DNA from: Actinosynnema pretiosum
GTDB taxonomy: Bacteria; Actinomycetota; Actinomycetes; Mycobacteriales; Pseudonocardiaceae
Assembly (NCBI RefSeq): GCF_024171695.1
Contig: NZ_JAMTCF010000001.1
Span: forward strand, 177,061 to 241,060
Direction: 5' to 3'
DNA: 64,000 nt
Under the pieces are notes generated by a model. It was not told the origin of the DNA, made no database searches, and worked only from the letters and a program-made list of their open reading frames with translations. How positions within the stretch are numbered: position 1 is the stretch's first letter; each line of letters begins with the position of its first letter. A program made the translations under genes and the position numbers. Shown piece by piece: positions 49,453 to 57,059 of this stretch.

Positions 49453-51483
49453 ATGCCCCAGCCCGACGCCCTGCCGCCATTACCCGCCAAGCCCCGCCGC
49501 CTCCCGCCCGAGCCCACCAGGTTCGTCGGTCGGGACGCCGAGCTGGAGCGCCTCGACGTGGCGCTCCTGGCGGCTCAGGACGAAGGCGTGCCGCCGGTTC
49601 TCGCGCTCGCCGGGGCCGGTGGGGTGGGCAAGACGTGGCTCGCCGTGCGGTGGGCGCACCGGAACGCCGGGCGCTTCCCCGACGGGCAGCTCTTCGTCGA
49701 CCTGCGCGGGTTCACGCCGGACGGGGGGCCGATGGAGACCTCCGTCGCGGTGCGCGGGTTCCTGGACGCGCTGGGGGTCGAGCCGTCGCGCATCCCGGCC
49801 GACCTGCACGACCAGGCCGGGCTCTACCGGAGCCTGCTGGCCGACCGGCGCGTGCTGGTGGTGCTGGACAACGCGGCGTCCGCCGAGCAGGTGGCGCCGC
49901 TGCTGCCCGGTGGCCGCTCCAGCGCGGTCATCGTCACCAGCCGCAACGCCCTGCGCCCGCTGTTCGTCCAGCACGACGTGCACCACGAGCGCCTCCCGCC
50001 CCTGACTGCCGACGAGGCCGAGGCGCTGCTGACGGCCCGCCTTGGCGCGCAGCGGGTGGCGGAGGAGCGCGAGGCGGTGGCCGAGCTGGTGTCGTTGTGC
50101 CGGGGGTCGGCGCTCGCACTGGCGCTGGTGGCCAGCCGGGCCCGGTTGCGGCCCAGAGCGCCGCTGGCCGGGTTCGCCGCCGAGCTGCGCGAGTCCGGGC
50201 TGGCCGCGCTGGACGACGACGACCCCGCGGTCAGCCTGCCCGCCGTCCTGTCCTGGTCGTACGACGCGCTCCCCCCGGAGCGCCGCCGCCTGTTCGCGCT
50301 GATCGGCCTCTCCCCCGGCCCCGACCTGTCCCGCGAGGCCACCGCGAGCCTCGTCGACCTCCCGCCCTCCGCCGCCGCGCAGGCGTTGCGCGCGCTGGAG
50401 GAGGCGTCGCTGCTGGAGCAGGACGAGCGGGGCCGCTACTCGATGCACGACCTGGTGCGGGTGCACGCGCTGGCCGTGGCCCACGAGGCGCTGGACGCGG
50501 ACGAGCGGGAGGCCGCGCTGACCCGCCTGCTGGACCACTACGCCCGCACCGCCCACGCCTGCGACCGCCTCCTCGCCCCGCACCGCCAACCGCTCCCCCT
50601 CCCGCCACCGGCGCGCGGCGCGCTGGTGCGGCCACCGGCGGGCACGACCGAGGCGATGTCGTGGCTGGCCGAGGAGCACCCGAACCTGCTGGCCGCGCAG
50701 GAGAGCGCCGCGAGCGCGGGCGAGCACCACACGGCGTGGCTGCTGGCCTGGGGCGCGGACTCGTTCCACGGCCGCTGCGGCCACCTGCGCGACCGGGTGC
50801 TGACCTGGCAGCGCGCGGTCGAGTCGGCCGAGCACCTGGCCGAGCCGATGCCGCTGATCCGCGCCAACCGCTTCCTCGGCCGCGCGCTGGCCCACCTGGG
50901 CAGGCGCCGGGCGGCGGTGGTGCACCTGCACAAGGCCCTGGAGCTGGCCGAGGCCGGGGACGACCGCTCGGAGCGCGCCCACTCGCACCGGATGCTGGCC
51001 TGGGTGCGCTGCGAGGTCGGCGACGACGAGCGCGGACTGGCGGACGCGCGGCTGGCCTGCGAGCTGTTCCGCGACCTGGACCAGCCGGTGTGGGAGGCGG
51101 CGGCCCTGACCTACCGGGGCCTGCTGACCGCGCGCCTGCTCGACCGGGCCGCCGGCCGCGCCGACTGCGAGGCCGCGCTGGAGCTGTACCGGGCCCACCC
51201 GAACCCGGACGGCGAGGCCACGACCAGGCACTACCTGGCGGTGATCGAGCACGGCGACGGCAGGCACCGGGAGGCGGCCGAGCACTGCGCCGAGGCGCTG
51301 CGGTTGTACCGGGGGCTGCACAACACGAACATGACGGCGGACGTGCTGGAGCAGCTGGGCGAGGCGCGCGCGGCGCTGGGCGCGGAGGACTCGGCGCGGA
51401 CGGCGTGGAAGGAGGCGCTGGTGCTGTACGAGGGGCAGGGCCGGGAAGACGCGGCGGAGCGGGTTCGGGGGTTGCTGGGGTGA
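49453..51483 (+). CDS. NB-ARC/TPR protein (AfsR-like without DNA-binding domain)
   Basis: A 676-residue STAND ATPase. After a proline-rich start comes TRFVGRDAELERLDVAL, then Walker A LAGAGGVGKTWLAVRWAH, Walker B RRVLVVLDNAASAEQV, VIVTSRNALRPL (sensor) and LPAVLSWSYDALPPERRRLFALIGL (winged-helix-like part). The C-terminal half is TPR-like (AAVVHLHKALELAEA, LADARLACELFRDLD, EAAEHCAEALRLYRG). It lacks the BTAD and OmpR-type DNA-binding domains of SARP regulators, so it is a signal-transducing switch rather than a direct activator. GAGGTG precedes ATG 49453. The next gene overlaps by GTGA. Confidence 0.92.
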   Translation: MPQPDALPPLPAKPRRLPPEPTRFVGRDAELERLDVALLAAQDEGVPPVLALAGAGGVGKTWLAVRWAHRNAGRFPDGQLFVDLRGFTPDGGPMETSVAVRGFLDALGVEPSRIPADLHDQAGLYRSLLADRRVLVVLDNAASAEQVAPLLPGGRSSAVIVTSRNALRPLFVQHDVHHERLPPLTADEAEALLTARLGAQRVAEEREAVAELVSLCRGSALALALVASRARLRPRAPLAGFAAELRESGLAALDDDDPAVSLPAVLSWSYDALPPERRRLFALIGLSPGPDLSREATASLVDLPPSAAAQALRALEEASLLEQDERGRYSMHDLVRVHALAVAHEALDADEREAALTRLLDHYARTAHACDRLLAPHRQPLPLPPPARGALVRPPAGTTEAMSWLAEEHPNLLAAQESAASAGEHHTAWLLAWGADSFHGRCGHLRDRVLTWQRAVESAEHLAEPMPLIRANRFLGRALAHLGRRRAAVVHLHKALELAEAGDDRSERAHSHRMLAWVRCEVGDDERGLADARLACELFRDLDQPVWEAAALTYRGLLTARLLDRAAGRADCEAALELYRAHPNPDGEATTRHYLAVIEHGDGRHREAAEHCAEALRLYRGLHNTNMTADVLEQLGEARAALGAEDSARTAWKEALVLYEGQGREDAAERVRGLLG

Positions 51484-52016
51484 GCGGTGACGCGATCGAG
51501 CTGACCACCGACGAGCTGCGCGCGGTCACGGCCTACGCCGTGGCCTGCGCCGAGCCCGCGCTCGCGCGGTACGAGGCCCGGCGGCCCGGTGACGACCGGC
51601 CGCGCGCGGCGGTGGACGCGGCGCGGGCGTTCGCGGAGGGCGGCAGGCGGACCAAGGCCATCCGGGACGGGGCGTGGGCGGCGCAGCGGGCGTGCGGGGA
51701 GGCGCGGGACGCGGGTGACCCGGTGGCCGCCGAGGCGGCGCGGGCGGCCGTGGCGGCGGCGGGCGCGGCGTACCTGCACCCGCTGGCCAAGGCCACCCAG
51801 GTGCCGCACGTCCTCGGCTCCGCCGCGCACGACGCCCTGTCCGCCGAGCTGGACTCGGGGGACGCCGCCGAGGTGCTGGCGCGGGCGGAGGCGCTGGCAG
51901 GCGCGACGGTGGTCGCCGTGCTGCGGCGCTACCCGGACGCCCCGGCCGGTCGGGGGCGGGCCGGGGAGCTGACCCGCCTCCTGGACGCGGCGCTGCGGCG
52001 GCGTGCGGACGGCTAG
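51480..52016 (+). CDS. Imm5-like putative immunity protein
   Basis: A 178-residue helical protein. It matches an actinobacterial family described as putative immunity protein (often misnamed exonuclease SbcC) by the pattern ELRAVTAYAVACAEPALARYEARRPGDDRPRAAVDAARAF, AAYLHPLAKATQVPHVLGSAAHDA and VVAVLRRYPDAP. Members of the Imm5-like group are linked to polymorphic toxins. No obvious partner toxin is adjacent: the upstream gene is an NB-ARC/TPR protein in a GTGA overlap, making a coupled pair. Confidence 0.75.
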   Translation: MSGDAIELTTDELRAVTAYAVACAEPALARYEARRPGDDRPRAAVDAARAFAEGGRRTKAIRDGAWAAQRACGEARDAGDPVAAEAARAAVAAAGAAYLHPLAKATQVPHVLGSAAHDALSAELDSGDAAEVLARAEALAGATVVAVLRRYPDAPAGRGRAGELTRLLDAALRRRADG

Positions 52017-52045
52017 CGGTTGGCTAGCAGGCGGTGAGGGGACGG

Positions 52046-52327
52046 CTAGCGGTTGGCCTTGCCGTCCAGGCGCAGCTCGTTGCTGGGATCGCTGTGCGCG
52101 GTGCCGGTGCCGACGTGCTTGTCGTCGATCCGGGTGCCCTTCTTGATCACGTGCACGAGCGCCATCGCGTGCCCGCGCCCCAGCTCGTAGTCGTCCTTGA
52201 GCCACTGGACGATCTCGCCCGCCTTGGCGTCGGCGCCGTACCCGCGCTCGCGGGCCTCGGCGACCAGGTCGGCGGGGATCTTGCCGGTCTTGACCTCGAT
52301 CGCGTCCAGGTAGGCCTGGAAGGACAC
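52046..52327 (-). CDS. DUF4287 protein
   Basis: A 93-residue protein with the DUF4287 pattern MSFQAYLDAIEVKTGKIPADLVAEARERGYGADAKAGEIVQWLKDDYELGRGHAMALVHVIKKG. Such domains are common small proteins in actinobacteria and resemble part of DUF5655-type DNA/nuclease-associated proteins; function unknown. GTG start with AGGAG upstream. The gene ends inside a repeated 18-bp element shared with the end of the convergent gene. Confidence 0.88.
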   Translation of the reverse strand: MSFQAYLDAIEVKTGKIPADLVAEARERGYGADAKAGEIVQWLKDDYELGRGHAMALVHVIKKGTRIDDKHVGTGTAHSDPSNELRLDGKANR

Positions 52328-52439
52328 GGTGCGCTCCTGGGGGGGTGGTGACGGGTGTGGTTCCGGGGCGCCACTCTAGGAGGTCGGGCGGGCGCGGGCT
52401 TCTCCGGAACTGATCGATTCCGGGGAAGCCCGCGGCGGC

Positions 52440-53153
52440 CTAACCGCGCGCCGCCCCGACCGCCTCCAGCGCCGCCGGGACGCCGTTCGACCAGGGTGCG
52501 CCGTGCCCCGGCAGCACCCACTTCGCCTCGACGTCCGCCAGGCGCGCCAACGACTCCAGCGCACGCTCCGGCTCGTCGGTGAACGGCGCGGGTTGCGGGC
52601 CGAGCTCGCCGGTCAGGACGTGGCGGGTGGTCAGCGCGTCGCCGACGAGCAGGGCGTCGGCGATCGGGACGTGCACGGCCAGGCTGCCCGGCGAGTGGCC
52701 GGGCAGGGCGATCACGCGGGGCGCGCCGGGCAGGTCCAGCACCTGGCCGTCGTGCACCTCGACCACCTCGGTGAGGTAGGTGGTGCGCAGGCCGCCCTTC
52801 CTGACGCCGTACCAGAGGAAGCCCAGCAGGGGGCCGAGCTTCGTGCCGCCCCACTCGGGCTTCGACTTCACCTCGCCCCTGGCCCGCGCGGCGTCGGCGG
52901 GGTGGACGTGGACCGGGACGCCGTGGTCGCGGCGCAGGCGCTCGGCGAAGCCGATGTGGTCGGTGTCGCCGTGGGTGAGGACCACGCCGCGCACGTCGGC
53001 CGGGGTGCGGCCGATCGACTCCAGTTCGGCGAGCAGGTCGCGCCAGTGGCCCGCCATGCCCGCGTCCACGACGGTGATCCCCTCGTCGGTGACGATCAGG
53101 TAGGCCGCCACGACGTCGTTCCCGATGCGGTGGAGGTGGGGGCCGAGTCTCAT
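52440..53153 (-). CDS. Metallo-beta-lactamase-fold hydrolase
   Basis: A 237-residue MBL-fold enzyme. Metal motif VVLTHGDTDHIGFAERLR (HxDxDH), third-ligand region VIALPGHSPGSLAVH, the bridging Asp in LLVGDALTTRHV and late His in VLPGHGAPW. HGDTDH is a slight variant of HxHxDH: position three is Asp rather than His, as in some MBL hydrolases. Divergent from a TetR gene with two operator palindromes between them, so probably its target. Substrate unknown. Confidence 0.92.
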   Translation of the reverse strand: MRLGPHLHRIGNDVVAAYLIVTDEGITVVDAGMAGHWRDLLAELESIGRTPADVRGVVLTHGDTDHIGFAERLRRDHGVPVHVHPADAARARGEVKSKPEWGGTKLGPLLGFLWYGVRKGGLRTTYLTEVVEVHDGQVLDLPGAPRVIALPGHSPGSLAVHVPIADALLVGDALTTRHVLTGELGPQPAPFTDEPERALESLARLADVEAKWVLPGHGAPWSNGVPAALEAVGAARG

Positions 53154-53180
53154 CGCTGTCGCTCCAGGGTCGCTAGACTG

Positions 53181-53225
53181 TGATGGCTAACTTACGTAGC
53201 CATCATGGCTAACGTCAATAGCCAT
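53181..53225. promoter_or_regulatory. Two tandem TetR operator palindromes
   Basis: First: TGATGGCTA (53181-53189), 7-base spacer, TAGCCATCA (53197-53205). Second: ATGGCTA (53205-53211), 7-base spacer, TAGCCAT (53219-53225). The centres are 22 bp apart, about two helical turns. They lie between the divergent MBL hydrolase and TetR genes. Confidence 0.9.
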
Positions 53226-53247
53226 CATTCGCGGAGAGGAGACGCCC

Positions 53248-53850
53248 GTGCCGACGCCCGATCGCACGTCCGTCGCCGAGATCGTCCGGGCGGGGCGGGA
53301 CCTGCTGGAGTCGCGCGGCGCCGCCGGGCTGACCATGCAGGCGGTCGCCGAGCGGGTCGGGGTGCGGGCGCCGTCGCTCTACAAGCGCGTGCGCAACCGC
53401 GAGGAGCTCGTCGTCCTGATCACCGAGGCCACGGCGGACGAGCTCGGGGAGCTGCTCGCCTCCGCCGCCGGGGACCTCGCGGGCGCGGACGCGCTGGCCG
53501 CGATGGCGCGCGCGATCCGCGTCTTCGCGCACGAGCGGCCGGTCGGGTTCGCGCTGGTCTTCAGCTCCGGGGGCGCGATGTCACAACCGGTGCTGGCACG
53601 GGTGGCGGCGCCCGTGCTGCGGGCCTCGGCGGCGCTCGTGGGGCAGGAGCGGGCGCTGGACGCGGCGCGCACGTTCACCGCGTGGGCGCACGGGTTCCTG
53701 ACCATGGAGCTGGGCGGCGGGTTCAACCTGGGCGGCGACGTCGACCGGGCCTACGAGTACGGCGTCTCCCTGCTCACCGACGCGCTGCGCGAGCGGGGCG
53801 CGGGCCCGGCCGACGGTGGACCTGCTGACGGTGGCCCGGTCGACGGTTGA
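53248..53850 (+). CDS. TetR-family regulator with TetR_C_33-like C-terminal domain
   Basis: A 200-residue regulator. HTH: TSVAEIVRAGRDLLESRGAAGLTMQAVAERVGVRAPSLYKRVRNREELVVL. The C-terminal part contains FTAWAHGFLTMELGGGFNLGGDVDRAYEYGVSLL, typical of WHG-type TetR C-terminal domains. Ends in a short GPADGG repeat tail. GTG start with GGAGAGGAG upstream. It probably represses itself and the divergent MBL gene. Confidence 0.93.
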   Translation: MPTPDRTSVAEIVRAGRDLLESRGAAGLTMQAVAERVGVRAPSLYKRVRNREELVVLITEATADELGELLASAAGDLAGADALAAMARAIRVFAHERPVGFALVFSSGGAMSQPVLARVAAPVLRASAALVGQERALDAARTFTAWAHGFLTMELGGGFNLGGDVDRAYEYGVSLLTDALRERGAGPADGGPADGGPVDG

Positions 53851-53868
53851 GGGCCCAGGACCGAGGGC

Positions 53869-54645
53869 CTACCCCCGCCCGACCCCCAGGTACCGCACGT
53901 GCGGCCGCCCGTCCACGCCGGTCGGCGTCACCTCCGCGCGCACCCGGTACACCTCGCCGATCAGCTCCGCCGTCAGCACCTCCTCCGGCCGCCCCGCCGC
54001 GACCACCGACCCGGCCCGCAGCACCACCAGCCGGTCGCAGTGCATCGCCGCCAGGTTCAGGTCGTGCAGCGCGATCACCGCCGTCACCGGCAGCGACACC
54101 ACCAGTCCCAGCAGCTCAAGCTGGTGCTGGATGTCCAGGTGGTTGGTCGGCTCGTCGAGCAGCAGCTCCTTCGGCTCCTGCGCCAGCGCCCGCGCGATCT
54201 GCACCCGCTGCCGCTCCCCGCCCGACAGCGTGTGCCACGACTGCCCGGCGTGCCCGGTCAGCCCGGTCCGCTCCAGCGCCTGCGCGACCGCCTCCTCGTC
54301 CCGCGCGGTCGGCCCGGCCAGCAGCTTGCGGTGCGGCACGCGCCCGAGCCGCACGACCTCGGCCACGGTCAGCTCGACCTGCGTCTCCGCCTGCTGCGCC
54401 ACCACCGCGAGCCGCCGCGCCAGCTCGCGCCGGGAGCGGCCCAGCGGCTCGCCGTCGAGGGTCACCACGCCCGAGGTGGGCGCGAGGACCCCGCACAGCA
54501 GCCGCAGCAGCGTCGACTTCCCGGCGCCGTTCGGGCCGAGCAGCCCGGTCGTGGTGCCCGGTTCCAGCTCCAGGGTCACCCCGTCGACGATGACCTTGCC
54601 CCCGGTGACGCGCCGCACCGAACCGGCGGCCAGACCCGCGCTCAC
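53869..54645 (-). CDS. ABC importer ATPase 2 (BtuD/FepC class)
   Basis: A 258-residue ATPase. Walker A GPNGAGKST, Q-loop VAQQAETQVELTV, signature LSGGERQRV, Walker B LLLDEPTNHLDI, H-loop ALHDLNLAA. Closely resembles the ATPase at 13567-14334 (HLDIQHQLELLGL against HLDIRHQLEVLAI). GTG start in GTGA overlap with the permease gene. Third gene of a riboswitch-led operon; probable corrinoid or cobinamide uptake. Confidence 0.94.
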   Translation of the reverse strand: MSAGLAAGSVRRVTGGKVIVDGVTLELEPGTTTGLLGPNGAGKSTLLRLLCGVLAPTSGVVTLDGEPLGRSRRELARRLAVVAQQAETQVELTVAEVVRLGRVPHRKLLAGPTARDEEAVAQALERTGLTGHAGQSWHTLSGGERQRVQIARALAQEPKELLLDEPTNHLDIQHQLELLGLVVSLPVTAVIALHDLNLAAMHCDRLVVLRAGSVVAAGRPEEVLTAELIGEVYRVRAEVTPTGVDGRPHVRYLGVGRG

Positions 54646-55664
54646 GACGTCCTCCCCGCGCGCGCCAGCACCACGATGAACGCGGGCACCCCGATCAGCG
54701 AGGTCAGCACCCCCACCGGCACCTCCTGCGGTTCCAGCACGGTCCGCGCCGCCGTGTCCACCCACACCAGGAACACCGCACCGGTCAGCGCCGTCACCGG
54801 CAGCAGCCGGGTGTGCGCGGAGCCGATGAGCGCGCGCGTCGCGTGCGGCAGCACCAGTCCGACGAACCCGATCGCGCCCGCGACGCTCACCAGCGCGGCG
54901 GTCAGCAGCGCGGTCACGCACAGCAGCACCACCCTGGTCCGCCCGACCCGGACGCCGAGCGAGGCGGCGGCGTCCTCGCCGAACGCGAACGCGTCGAGCG
55001 TGCGCCCGTGGCCCACGCACACCGCCAGCGAGAACGCCAGCACCACCGCGCACACCGCGACGTCGGTCCACGACGCCCCGGCCAGCGACCCGAGCAGCCA
55101 GAACAGCACGCCCTTGGTGGTCTCGGCGTCGGCGGCGGTGAGCACGATGAACGAGGTCAGCGCGGAGAACAGCTGCATCGCCGCGACCCCGCACAGCACG
55201 ACCCGGTCCACCCGCCCGCCGAGCGCCTGGCTGAGCAGCAGCACCAGCGCGAACGAGCACACCGCGCCCACGAAAGCCCCGGCGGACAGCGTCACCGCGC
55301 CGCCGCCGACGCCGAGCACGACGACGACCACGGCGCCGGTGGACGCGCCCGAGGACACCCCGAGCACGAACGGGTCGGCCAGCGGGTTGCGCAGCAGCGA
55401 CTGGAGCACCACCCCGCACACCGCGAGCCCGGCCCCGCAGACGGCGGCGAGCAGGGTCCTGGGCACGCGCAGGTGCCACACGATGCCGTCGCGCAGCGGC
55501 GACAGCGAGGAGGTCCCCCAGCCGAGGTGGGCGAGCACGGTGGTCCAGACGTCGGACACCCCGATGCCCGCCGGTCCGAACGTGACCGCGAGCGCGACGG
55601 ACACCAGCAGCAGCGCCAGCCCGCCGACGACCGCGAGCCACAGGGGCGCGCGGCGCGCGGTCAC
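54642..55664 (-). CDS. ABC importer permease 2 (BtuC/FecCD class)
   Basis: A 340-residue FecCD permease with about ten helices. Motifs: WHLRVPRTLLAAVCGAGLAVCG, LLRNPLADPFVLGVSSGAS, VLFWLLGSLAGASW, GFVGLVLPHATRAL and PQEVPVGVLTSLIGVPAFIVVL. The start GTG 55664 overlaps the lipoprotein stop by GTGA. Paralogue of the permease at 14334-15386, sharing the ADPFVLGVSSGAS motif. Confidence 0.94.
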   Translation of the reverse strand: MTARRAPLWLAVVGGLALLLVSVALAVTFGPAGIGVSDVWTTVLAHLGWGTSSLSPLRDGIVWHLRVPRTLLAAVCGAGLAVCGVVLQSLLRNPLADPFVLGVSSGASTGAVVVVVLGVGGGAVTLSAGAFVGAVCSFALVLLLSQALGGRVDRVVLCGVAAMQLFSALTSFIVLTAADAETTKGVLFWLLGSLAGASWTDVAVCAVVLAFSLAVCVGHGRTLDAFAFGEDAAASLGVRVGRTRVVLLCVTALLTAALVSVAGAIGFVGLVLPHATRALIGSAHTRLLPVTALTGAVFLVWVDTAARTVLEPQEVPVGVLTSLIGVPAFIVVLARAGRTS

Positions 55665-56764
55665 CCGCCGAGCCCGAAGCCGCGCAGCGCCTCGGCGACG
55701 GTCTCGACCGCGCCGACGGTGCGCATGGTCGGGTTCATGGCCTGGCCGGTGAGCTGGACGTACCGCTTCTGCTTGACGGCGGTCATCTGCGCGGTGACCG
55801 GGTTCGACTCGAGGAACGCGATCTTGGCGGCGCCGGTCTCGGCGGTCTGCGAGCGGCGGGTCAGGTCGCCGATGACGAGCACGTCCGGGTCGCGCTCGGC
55901 GACGGCCTCCCAGTTGATCTGGGGCCACTCCTCGCGGGTGTCCTGGAAGGAGTTGTTCGCGCCGAGTGCCGTGACGACCACGCCGGGCGCGCCGCAGCAG
56001 CCGCCCATGTACGGGGACTCGGAGTTGGCGAACCAGAACATGAGGTCGACGCCCTGGGCCTTGAGGCCGTCGGTGGCGGCGGTCATGCGCTGCTGGAGGG
56101 AGGCGACGAGCTCGTCGCCGCGCTGGGCGACGCCGAAGACCTTCGCCAGGTCGCGGATCTCGCCGTAGACGTCGTCCATGGTGAGCGGGGTGGTGCGGAC
56201 GCCGTCGCCGTCGCCGCTGTTGTCCTTCGCGCCGCAGTCGGTGGGCGAGAGGTAGGTGGGCACGCCGAGCTGCTCGAACTGCTCGCGGCTCGCGACGCCG
56301 CCGGTGCCGAGGACGGACTCGAAGGAGGCGGCGACGAAGTCGGGCTCGGCCTCCAGGACGCGCTCGAACGAGGGCGCGTTGTCGGCGAGGCGGGGGACCT
56401 TCTCGTTCGCTGCGGCGTGCTCGGGCAGGACCGGGTCGGTCCAGGTGGCGGTGCCGACCATGCGGTCCTCGAGGCCGAGGGCGTACATGATCTCGGCGCT
56501 GCCCTGGTTGAGCGCGACGGCCCGCTGCGGGGGCTTGGCGACGGTGACCTTCCGGCCGCAGTTGTCCAGGGTGACGGCGGCGTCGGCGGTGCTCGCGGCG
56601 GGGGCGTCCTGCTCGGGGGTCGAGGAGCAGGCCGTGACGGTCGCGGCGAGCGCGACGAGCAGGGCGGTCGAGCGCAGGCGGGCCCGGCTCGGGGCGCTGG
56701 AGCGCAGGGTGGTGCGGCTCGGGGTGATCGAGCGCAGGGTGGTGCGGCGGCGTGCTGGGCGCAC
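55661..56764 (-). CDS. Substrate-binding lipoprotein 2 of a cobalamin/iron-chelate importer
   Basis: A 367-residue binding protein. The N-region has three 10-residue Arg/Thr/Leu repeats (RTTLRSITPS, RTTLRSSAPS, RARLRSTALL) before the lipobox TVTAC. Binding lobes follow with RAVALNQGSAEIMYALGL, VLEAEPDFVAASFESV and VAERDPDVLVIGDL, and a CCGAPGVVV segment. The GTG start at 56764 has GAGGAA upstream. First gene of the operon behind a cobalamin riboswitch, hence the BtuF-like assignment; iron-chelate binding cannot be excluded. Confidence 0.9.
   Translation of the reverse strand: MRPARRRTTLRSITPSRTTLRSSAPSRARLRSTALLVALAATVTACSSTPEQDAPAASTADAAVTLDNCGRKVTVAKPPQRAVALNQGSAEIMYALGLEDRMVGTATWTDPVLPEHAAANEKVPRLADNAPSFERVLEAEPDFVAASFESVLGTGGVASREQFEQLGVPTYLSPTDCGAKDNSGDGDGVRTTPLTMDDVYGEIRDLAKVFGVAQRGDELVASLQQRMTAATDGLKAQGVDLMFWFANSESPYMGGCCGAPGVVVTALGANNSFQDTREEWPQINWEAVAERDPDVLVIGDLTRRSQTAETGAAKIAFLESNPVTAQMTAVKQKRYVQLTGQAMNPTMRTVGAVETVAEALRGFGLGG
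56670..56759 (-). repeat. Three 30-bp tandem repeats in the lipoprotein 5' end
   Basis: Units 56670-56699, 56700-56729 and 56730-56759 share GAGCGCAGG at their starts and code 10-residue repeats in the signal-peptide N-region. In-frame minisatellite; the copy number may vary between strains. Confidence 0.75.
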
Positions 56765-56821
56765 AGCGGTTCCTCACGTCGAGGGCTCGGTCGCGGAGCC
56801 CGTCCGTACGGTGTCCCCCGC

Positions 56822-56965
56822 CGCTGGGGCGGGGAGCTGGTCGGGTACTCGGACTCGGCGCCGGCTCTCCCGCCGGACCACCTCACCGCTGCGCGTCAGT
56901 CCCGGATTCGCACCGGGTTCCCCCGCCCGGTCCACAGCGGACCGGCTCCAGCCGGTGGAGAAGCT
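56822..56965 (-). ncRNA. Cobalamin riboswitch upstream of importer operon 2
   Basis: On the minus strand the leader has GGGAACCCGGTGCGAATCC, then GGGACTGACGCGCAGCGGTG, then GCCGAGTCCGAGTACCCGAC, the ordered conserved blocks of B12 riboswitches, ending about 60 bases before the lipoprotein start. A better match than the first copy. Boundaries approximate. Confidence 0.93.
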
Positions 56966-56991
56966 AACACAACCGGGTGAAAACCGACCTT

Positions 56992-57003
56992 TGCAACGTT
57001 GCA
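56992..57003. promoter_or_regulatory. 12-bp palindrome in divergent promoter region
   Basis: TGCAACGTTGCA is a perfect palindrome 57 bases before the + strand gene at 57060 and upstream of the riboswitch on the minus strand. Possible operator. Confidence 0.4.
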
Positions 57004-57059
57004 GGGGAAACTGCCCGAAGTCGCGGCGCGCGAGGGGCTTGACCAGGTATCAAGGGGTC

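Noticed and set aside
51480-52016. Exonuclease SbcC annotation
   Set aside because: The 178-residue helical protein has no ABC-type ATPase motifs or zinc hook; the name is a propagated error for an Imm5-like family.
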